From Aquila chrysaetos chrysaetos (taxonomy: Eukaryota > Chordata > Aves > Accipitriformes > Accipitridae), in contig NC_044018.1 in assembly GCF_900496995.4 (NCBI RefSeq), forward strand, positions 6,410,501-6,474,500: a stretch of DNA of 64,000 nt. The letters run 5' to 3'. Below the pieces are notes generated by a model. The model had not been told where the DNA came from. It saw only the letters and a list, made by a program, of their open reading frames with translations, and searched no databases. Of the stretch, positions 55,703-64,000 are shown piece after piece. The position numbers were made by a program, and so were the translations under genes. Positions within the stretch are counted from its first letter, which is position 1, and each line of letters opens with the position of its first letter.

Positions 55703-58700
55703 GGCTTGATTTGTCTAATTAGAACTTTAAAGAACCGGGTTCACCTCAAGTGCTTTTAACAATTATTTCATGAGCCACAGAAAACAAGCAAACAGCTTGA
55801 TATAACTCACATGTGAAAATTCCTTAAATGGCAAGAACTCCTGCAAGTAGCCAGTGTAAACAACAGCCTAATCAATGATCAAATTCTCTGCTTTTAAAAA
55901 GGTAAAACTTACCAGGAAACTTTGAAAGCACATATGAAAAAGCACTATTGATTCTCAGTTAAAATTCCAGGAGTGCTGAAAAGGGAGAAAATATTTTAAA
56001 CCGATTATGATGATCATCAATAAAGAGCTCCCATAGTCCTGTTCTCATGCTTTTAAGAAATGGCAGGAGAATAAAAGATAAATTTATCATTCAGAGACCA
56101 CCTTAAGGCACAGGTCTCCACCTCCTAGCTTTTTATTTTACCTTTCACTGACGGTAGCTGTAGCCAAGAGTGTCAGATCTTCCTACTCCCTCTTTACCAG
56201 TGAGACAGGGTATTATTTGAATAAAATATTCAGACTGAATACTACTGTCTGAATGTTGGTTTGTACAAATTTTTGTCTGTTATCAAAGGGAATCCCTTAT
56301 ACAATCCCAGGTGGAAACAGCAACAAAAACATGCAATAGAAAAATGTGTCCTTCCACCTGTCATTCATCAGGGTACACTTTAAGATGATAACATTTCTAC
56401 ATGTGAGAAATTTTGAAAGGGGGGAAAAAAGGGGGGAACATTAGGTATTTTGTCAGGTTACCAGAATTACAAAGTAGTCTGCAATGACCATCTGGTTACC
56501 GTACTGTCTAAAGTGTGTTTCTCACCTTGGAATTCAGTGCAAAGTTCTGCTCATCTCTTCCTGAAGTTAGATTAGAGCACTGAGATAGGAGTGAAAAGAG
56601 CTTGGGTTTATTTATTTACATTAAACACAGCACTAACTAACCTCTTCCAAAATTGCACAGTTGCCTCAGTACTCAAACAAAAAAGGTTTACTACCCCAGT
56701 TCATGCAGTTTGTTGTTCTGTGCTTGGCTTTCTGTTGTTTTTAACGGGTGAAGGTCAGGTAAATTGTGAGCCAAAGATGAAATGAAACAGTATGAGCCAG
56801 AACAAATTGGACAAGTTGGACTTAGAGAGGGGCAGGTTAAAAAAAATGCATTAAATCTTGCTCTCTCCAGTTAAATCAAGACCAATTTGCTTGCACTATT
56901 GCAATCCTGTTAACGTTAAGGGGGATCCTAATACCTTTAAGTTCTACTACGTAAAGAATACACATTTTGTATTCCAGACGTGATGCTAAGTGACCTTGTT
57001 GCTCTGCTCTTTGTAGTGAACCAACCCTACAGAACACACATTGGCCACAAAGCATATCTGCACACAGCCCTGGTCCATGGCTCACACATGCTGCCGTGTT
57101 ACCCTTACACGCTAGGGCTGTTTTGGAGGCATCTGCATAGAACTTCTAGATCCTGAAGGCCGCATCCAGGATTTTGCCTTCATTTTGTGCCAAAATCATT
57201 CTGACAGCAGAAATATTTCATACAATGCTTACAGATTCAGTGTCTTGTTCCAGAGACAGGCTTTGAGAAAGTGTAACAGACATCACACAACGTGGTATAG
57301 ACATTTGTAATTCATCATCTCACAAAAACTTGTGATGACAAAAATAGGTGGGAAACTGGAAGAAGCTTGATAGTTCCACCTCACAGTGGGACTGAGGCAG
57401 CAAGAGCCATCCTTCATTACCAGTCGTCCTGCCTGAAGACAGTCCACCAGGGCATGATAGCACTGCAATAGCACTGCAAACCTCCTGGTACACAAAACAA
57501 GACAGACTCGCCTCTTGAAAAAGGAGCTGAAATAAATAAATTTATGTGCAGCTCCAAGTCATCAGCACAACAAAAAGTACAGAGATAATATCTGCCCCAA
57601 AGCTTAATAGAAACAGCATTCACATTTCGGAAGAGGCTGACAAATGTCAGGGGCACAGAATTTTGCTGCGTTGCCTTTTCTGTTTTTAACCAGCTCACAT
57701 CCCTGTTTACCTCAATGTGACGCACATTCCTCCTGCTTAGCTCCACTGATCTGGAAACCAAAGGCTCCTTCAAGATGAAATAAATTGTTCCTGTGGCAAT
57801 GCCAAGGGGGTGATTTAATATAGTTTGGAGACTTCTCAATTCAATTTCACACCCAACGATTGAGCTAAAAGAAAAATCCACACTTTACATTTCTTCTTTA
57901 TATGAGCACTGGTAGTTTACTGTATCACCAGCAACAGCTTTTCTGAGCACTCCATATTTGAAGTACGCCAGTTCCAGATGCCATATTAGCTCCCTGAAAC
58001 ACTAGGAGTACTCTTTCAAACCGGCTGGCCAAGTGCACATTATATGACTAGATCTATTAGTTTCACCCCCCCAGTACTAGGAAGTGTTCTGCAGAGACAT
58101 CATTCTTTGTTCTCCGAGAAGCTACTTTCAATTCCTGTGCTAGCTACCATTTTGTGCAACATCACTCGATACTTTCTTTTTTTTCTCTTTTGCATCATAT
58201 TTGGCAGTGAAAAAAAAGCAAGAACAGGTTTGTGGAGTATTTAGTGCAATTTCTGTTTTCCAAATAGCAGCTTACGTTTTGGCTCGAGAATGATAAAAAT
58301 AATGCTAATAAAAAGGCATGAAGAGGTCCAAGGAGCTCATCTGCATTGGATTTAAGAATGTACATAGTACAATACCAGCTATCAATTTTGTCTTGTTGCT
58401 GCAAACATTTAAGCCCAACAATTAATTGGTAGCACAAGAAAAAAATTACTGTGTATATGTTTAGCCTGTTTCAGTAATTCCTAAAGTTCCTATTATCTTA
58501 ATTTAGCAAACAAAACTAAGGAAGAAAAACAACCTTAATTAGTTTTTACCAATAGCTGCTATGTTTGTATCACTAAGGGTGTTCCAGTAGGAGCAGACTG
58601 GTGCTGAGGACTTTCTGATTAGGTGCCATGGAGTGAATGCTCATTAGGAGCTGGAGCATATTAGCCACACTACTGGAGAGCATCTTCTATATTAATTTCA

Positions 58701-60731
58701 TCTCAAAGATATCCAGTTCATGAACTGCTCTGTGATGTGAACAAAAAGCACAGTTAAATAAGATCAACAGGAAAGTTGCCTCATGAGAATCCCCAGCTTA
58801 GACTAAAAATGCTAATGTAGACACACACAAGTATTTCTCATAAGAATAGTTAGCTGGCACTCCTGGAAAAGCCAAAAAAAAAAAAAAAACCCAAATTGAA
58901 GTGCTAGGGACAATAATAAGGGACTGTAGTCAAACTTGTGCACGAAACTAGGACTAAAGTTATGCGTTATGAGAAGCTGTGTGAAAAATATTCATACTAA
59001 CTGTACAAACTAAGGGACTGTAAGAAACACTAGATAAATATCCATCTTCTTATTGCACTATTTTGCATTGATCTTTGACAATGTAAGTTTCATCTGCTCA
59101 ACCTTCTGAGGTATACCACTCTCCTCTTCTGTGTGGTGACACTGAGGTGAGGACAGAGTCGCTTATAGTCACAGTGCCCACTTTCGGGCAACCATGGGAG
59201 TAGAACCAGTGTTTCCGTAACTCATTCAGGAGCATCTTTCTTCTACAAGCATACAAAAACCAAGTCAGAGCATCTAGAAAGCTCAGTCTCTTAAAAATCT
59301 GTTACCGAGCCTGCTGAAGTGTCAGGGGACACGTCTGTCGCTGTCAGTGACGCAGAATCAGGACTTCACTGAACAGAATGCTAAATACAAGAATGAAATA
59401 TAATAAAGAGAATGCTAAGAGCTGAGAAACCTTGTTTTATTTATACTCTTGGAGCTGTAATGTTGTAAAACAACCATAAAATATATACTATTCATTCCCT
59501 GTCTCTGTCAACCCAGTTGAACTAGACAAATAAACAAGAAAAAGCCATGGGACAGTTTAAACAAATAAAGTGCTTGCCTTGCCATTTCCTGATTCACTAT
59601 TTTGCCTACAGTGATCAACATTTATAGCAGTTCAGCTGTTTCTCATCATGGTCATGGGGAATTTTTTTTCCCTTCTCTCTCCCCCAACAACTCCAAACTG
59701 CACTAACATGACTAAAAATACAGTTTGAACTTGTCTGGATTTGGAAAGGACACTGACAATTTTGAAAGTGACTATTAAAAAAACCAAGCAAGAGAGTAGA
59801 AGAGAATCTCATCCTGTGCTCCTCCATAAATGTTATTTAACTGTCCAAAAAAGGTACAAGGGAAAACTATTGACCCACCAATACACATCTGCAGAAGTTT
59901 AGTAAAAAAACCTCTGCTAAAATGTAGCTTCAAATATAAAGGAAAACAGTCTACTGAGAGACAAAAATGTAGAAGTCAGTTTTCACTCAAGGCGTTAGTC
60001 TTACTTTGCACCTCTGCACTAAAACATAAAACAAAGAGCCTCTTACTAGTCTCTCTTGCCTTTCTCCCCGCCATTGCAGCCCACAATGAGTGGGCAGAAT
60101 CTGCAGTACTGTGACCACCGTCTAACACTCTGGTTGTACTATTTGTCTGTTTCTTATTCTTGCCAGTCTGTCCCCACCATCTGTCATTTGCCGTCTTACA
60201 CTTAATTTGCAAATTACTCAAGCAGGTCTGTTGTCTGTATACATTTGAACAGCTCCTAAAAGCTACAGCCCCCAAGACTGGAGTCTCTTTATACAATAAA
60301 GATACATCGAGGACAATAATACACTATCTCCAGTTGAGTGACTGAATGGAGTCTGTAGCAAACCTACATAAACTACATGTGAATAGCGTTTCAAGCTTAA
60401 CAGTATACAAAAGAAGTATCAGAAATAAACATACAAGGAAGACATAAAAAGAAAACTAAGAAAAAATCATCCTGAAAAGGCTTTTATGATTCAATAAAGT
60501 CTCCTTCTGTAGCTTGCCAGTGAAAACCCATCTTCATCATCAATTATTTTTGCATATTTTCTTTTTAACCTATTTTGCTCTTTGTAGTCCTTCCTTCACT
60601 CATTGTTTATATGAAAACATTTGAGCTTGATGCATTTATTTGAAGGGAAAAAAAAATCTTTTTTTACTATTACATAGGATATAGACTTTTCTAATAACAG
60701 GAATTGTGCTACCAAAAATGGGAAGACACCC

Positions 60732-60770
60732 GTGTGTGGGGGTGTGTGTGTGTATATATATATATATATT
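60732..60770. repeat. Compound (GT)n(TA)n microsatellite
   Basis: GTGTGTGGGGGTGTGTGTGTG continues into TATATATATATATA, then A-rich sequence. Confidence 0.95.
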
Positions 60771-62910
60771 TAAAAAAATTAAAAAAAAAAAAAAAGAGAG
60801 AGGATAACTACAGGTAACAGTCTGTTCATCCTAACTTCAAATGGCAGAACTCCCATAGACTAAATTGATGATATTGACACATTGCACTCAAAGAGGCAAC
60901 TATAAGAGATTGCAAGTATATCATTCTCCCACATTCACTGATTGGTGCCCTCAGAGGAGCCTCAGATGAGCTATAATTTGCTGGGTATAAATGATCTTAA
61001 TGCTGTTATCACTCTAAAAAGTTTACTGTGATTTTGATTTTGCAGATCATGGAAGAAAATAGATGGAAAGCATCTGCATAAACAGAGATGATACACTCTT
61101 CTCTCCATGCTGCTTCTATACAGTCACTGTAACACCCATTTCAGCATTGTCCTACAAAAAACTGAAGATGCTTTCCAGTTTGAATAAACTTCAGTGAAAA
61201 AAAATGTGCTTGAAATATTTTTACACTTAGAGAGGCTGTCTTCTCCCCCATCAGATGTCTCACTTGTTAGAGGACTCCAGGATCCCAAGCTGCACAGATG
61301 CTGAAATATCAAAGAAATGCTGTACATTGGTCTACCTGCCTAATTAAAAAAATTGCAACAGCATATTTTCATTTCCAATATATACCACAATGCTTAATTA
61401 GCCTCTAGAACTTCATAGTGTTACAGTACCTAATGAAATCAAGAATTTAGCACATGTCAGAAAATTGGGCTTGTGTAGGCCAGAAGAGAGATTTTGGGCA
61501 GACTTGGTAAGAAGTTTCCCAGCACCCAAGAAGGGGTTACTGAGATGACAGAGCCAGGCTCTGTATGAGGTACATAAGGGCAGAAGAAGCAGCAATGGTT
61601 TCTATGTGCCTCAACAGCCGCTAGTACTGTCCACTACTAGACAGGATACGGACAAAGGAATTTCAGTCTTACAGTGATATAATTGTTTTATTAGGCAGAT
61701 GGAAGAAACCCCAGGGTGAAAAAGCAAATATTCCTGACCAAACTGCTCCCATGTCATTTTTCAACCAACTGGATAATTTCCAGTTGGCACGGATTTTGTT
61801 TAGAAACAAGAATTGGAAAGTAGACTAATCCTATCTTACAGCTAAACCCAGCACTGCTCTTCATCAAAATCATTTTCATTTCCTGATGTGAAAAATATAG
61901 CAGTAACAGCATGATATTAAAATGATACTGGACTGGCATTATGAAACTGAAGCCGCTCTTCAAAGAAGCTTGTATCCAGAGCAATCGGTAAGAAGGCAAC
62001 AAGCCCAGTGACTGGCAAGCAGAGTGGTAACCAAATGTAGGTTTTATTCTTTTTATGAACAAGTTTTTTTAAAAATAAGTAGGACATATAAAAATAATTA
62101 GTACCCCGTAGAGTCCAGTTTCTTGCCCTGCAGCACTGTTTCACACTGTCTCTGTGTCAAAGGAAGGTACATGCCTTGTGAATGCCATTATGTAAGTCTA
62201 TAATCTGAGTATCTGCAGTGGGAGACAAACATGTAGACTTGAGGAGTCTGGCTTTGAGGTCAGTGAGGTTTTTGATTGAGATCTATTTGGTGCAAACAGA
62301 TTCTAAGTGACATGAGAAGATGTGGGACTACTGATTTCGGGGGGAACTAGTCAGTCAAAATAAAGGGAAGCAACCTGTTCACTACTGAGGTTACATCTTC
62401 AAATGCCAGAGGGTCTCCCAGACCACTCAACCTGATGCACGGACCATACCTGCATCCAGCTGCAAACCACTATACTGCAGAAGCAGTGTCAGTTGTAGCC
62501 TCAAGAATAGAATTTACACTTTTCAATTTCAGTTGAATTGTTTACTTAATCAGTATGGGATACTAATATTTAATTAAGAAGAACAAATTATCAATTAAAA
62601 GTGAACAAGTTTATCCTACAAGTCCCTTAGTGCAGTCCAAAGACTCCTGCCAAGGGGTATTTAAATCAGAAACACAGCAGATCCATACTTGCTACATATA
62701 AACCTCAAATTTGATGGAAAACATTTAGGGGAGAATAAATCAAAAGAGGTTGAAAGCAAGGGTACCTTCCTATAGACAAGTGGTCTCAAAATAGAGTAGT
62801 TCAATATATTCCAATCTGCAGCTATTATCAACCACATACTTTATTTTACACAGACATATACACTCCTATTAATTACCATTTTACCATACCTATATCAATT
62901 ACTTATTCCC

Positions 62911-63963
62911 TCAATGGGTTTGCGTGGCAAGGTTTTGGTAGCAGGGGGGGCTGCAGGGGTGGCTTCTGTGAGAAACTGCTAGAAGCTTCCCCCATGTCCA
63001 ACAGAGCCAATGCCGGCCAGCTCCAAGATGGACCCACCACTGGCCAAGGCCGAGCCCATCAGCAACAGTGGTAGTGCCTCTGGGAGAACAGATTTAAGAA
63101 AGGGAAAAAAAGTTGCTGCGCACAGAAACTGCAGCCAGAGAGAGGAGTGAGAACATGCGAGGGAAACAGCCCTGCAGACCCCCAGGTCAGTGAAGAAGGA
63201 GGGGAGGAGGAGATGCTCCAGATGCCCCAGCAGAGATTCCCCTGCAGCCCGTGATGAAGACCATGGTGAGGCAGGCTGTCCCCCTGCAGCCCAGGGAGGT
63301 CCACGGTGGAGCAGATCTCCACCTGCAGCCCGGGGAGGACCCCACGCCGGAGCAGGTGGGTGCCCGAAGGAGGCTGCGACCCCGTGGGAAGCCCGCGCTG
63401 GAGCAGGTTTGCTGGCAGGACTTGTGACCCCGTGGGGGACCCACGCTGGAGCAGTTTGTGAAGAACTGCAGCCTGTGGGAAGGACTCACGTTGGAGAAGT
63501 TCGTGGAGGACTGTCTCCCGTGGGAGGGACCCCACGCTGGAGCAGGAGACGAGTGAGGAGTCCTCCCACTGAGGAGGAAGGAGCAGCAGAGACAACGTGT
63601 GATAAACTGACCACAACCCCCATTCCCCGTCCCACTGTGCTGCTGGAGGGGGGAGGAGGTAGACAAAATCAGGAGTGAAGTTAAGCCCAGGAAGAAGGGA
63701 GTGGTGGGGGGAAGGTGTTTTTTAAGATTTGGTTTTATTTCTCATTACCCTACTCTGATCTGACTGGTAATAAATTAAATTAAATTTTTTTCCTCAAGTT
63801 GACTCTGTTTTGCCTGTGATGGTAACTGGTGAGTGATCTCCCTGTCTTTATCTTGACCCCTGAGCCTTTCGTTATATTTTCTCTCCGCTGTCCAGCTGAG
63901 GAGGGGCAGTGATAGAGCAGCTTTGGTGGGCACCTGGCATACAGCCAGGGTCAACCCACCACA
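62911..63963 (+). mobile_element. Avian endogenous-retrovirus LTR, apparently solitary
   Basis: About 1.05 kb. The right end reads CCAGGGTCAACCCACCACA (TGTGGTGGGTTGACCC on the minus strand), a terminus I recognise from abundant avian ERV LTRs. A TTCCC pentamer borders both sides (62906-62910 and 63964-63968) and may be a 5-bp target-site duplication. AATAAA near 63770 and a T-rich stretch suggest plus orientation with about 190 bp of R/U5. The left terminus (TCAATGGG) does not show the usual TG, so that end or the assumed duplication is uncertain. The middle carries tandem CACGCTGGAGCAG-type units. No gag, pol or env sequence adjoins it inside the window. ORFs within it are not genes. Confidence 0.75.
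63300..63560. repeat. Internal tandem units within the LTR
   Basis: CCACGCTGGAGCAG-like phrases recur about every 35-55 bp (at least six times), separated by GTGGGA/CCCGTGGG variants. This is a VNTR inside the LTR U3-like part. Confidence 0.8.
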
Positions 63964-64000
63964 TTCCCAAAGTAAATTCTCCTTATACAAGACATTTTAA

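Noticed and set aside
57417-57881. 154-codon minus-strand ORF, considered as the missing RCAN2 first exon
   Set aside because: The residues do not resemble the RCAN2 N terminus, no donor in the right phase was found, and only about 29 residues are missing.
59085-59240. MIR/L2-tail-like phrase (GGGAGTAGAACCAGTGTTTCC)
   Set aside because: Too short and diverged to name a family by eye.
63059-63678. Three ORFs of 159-185 codons at the right end
   Set aside because: They translate the tandem repeats inside the LTR on both strands; these are not retroviral proteins.

Overview
This is a vertebrate nuclear window, and a bird is the best fit. The genes have introns with GT-AG junctions, the promoters are CpG islands, intergenic distances are short, the old repeats look like CR1 LINEs, and the right end carries an LTR whose terminal sequence (TGTGGTGGGTTGACCC on the minus strand) I recognise as common in avian genomes. 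The gene order ENPP4 (+), ENPP5 (-), RCAN2 (-) matches the ENPP4-ENPP5-RCAN2 block of human 6p12 and its chicken counterpart. There is no bacterial, plasmid, CRISPR or operon content. The species is not determinable from this window alone.

Layout. 1-5300: AT-rich intergenic DNA with a 12-bp purine minisatellite. 5340-7060: the ENPP4 CpG-island promoter, split by a pyrimidine-rich CCTCA/CAGCCCC minisatellite. 8431-13180: the three ENPP4 coding exons, 452 aa in all. 13181-20811: tail-to-tail interval holding both 3' UTRs, plus a candidate unrecognised spliced exon set on the minus strand around 18.6-20.0 kb. 20812-27432: the three ENPP5 coding exons, 453 aa, with a CpG-island promoter at 29.8-30.7 kb. 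30.7-39.3 kb: intergenic DNA and the probable long RCAN2 3' UTR. 39308-49936: the last three coding exons of RCAN2. 49937-64000: a large RCAN2 intron with old CR1 fragments, a conserved-looking AT-rich segment carrying a nuclear-receptor-type palindrome, and an ERV LTR near 62.9-64.0 kb. The RCAN2 first coding exon (about 29 residues expected) lies beyond the right edge.

Function. ENPP4 and ENPP5 are paralogous type I membrane ectophosphodiesterases. They face each other tail to tail, with the same two intron positions and phases. Both keep the Thr nucleophile and all the zinc ligands I could check. RCAN2 is a calcineurin regulator and is functionally unrelated to its neighbours.

I found no convincing new multi-gene system. 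The observations most worth checking are the candidate cryptic exons between the two ENPP genes, a perfect 10-bp-arm palindrome containing an everted AGGTCA pair (spacing 6) inside RCAN2, an exact 64-bp dispersed duplication in an RCAN2 intron, and the two minisatellites flanking the ENPP4 promoter.
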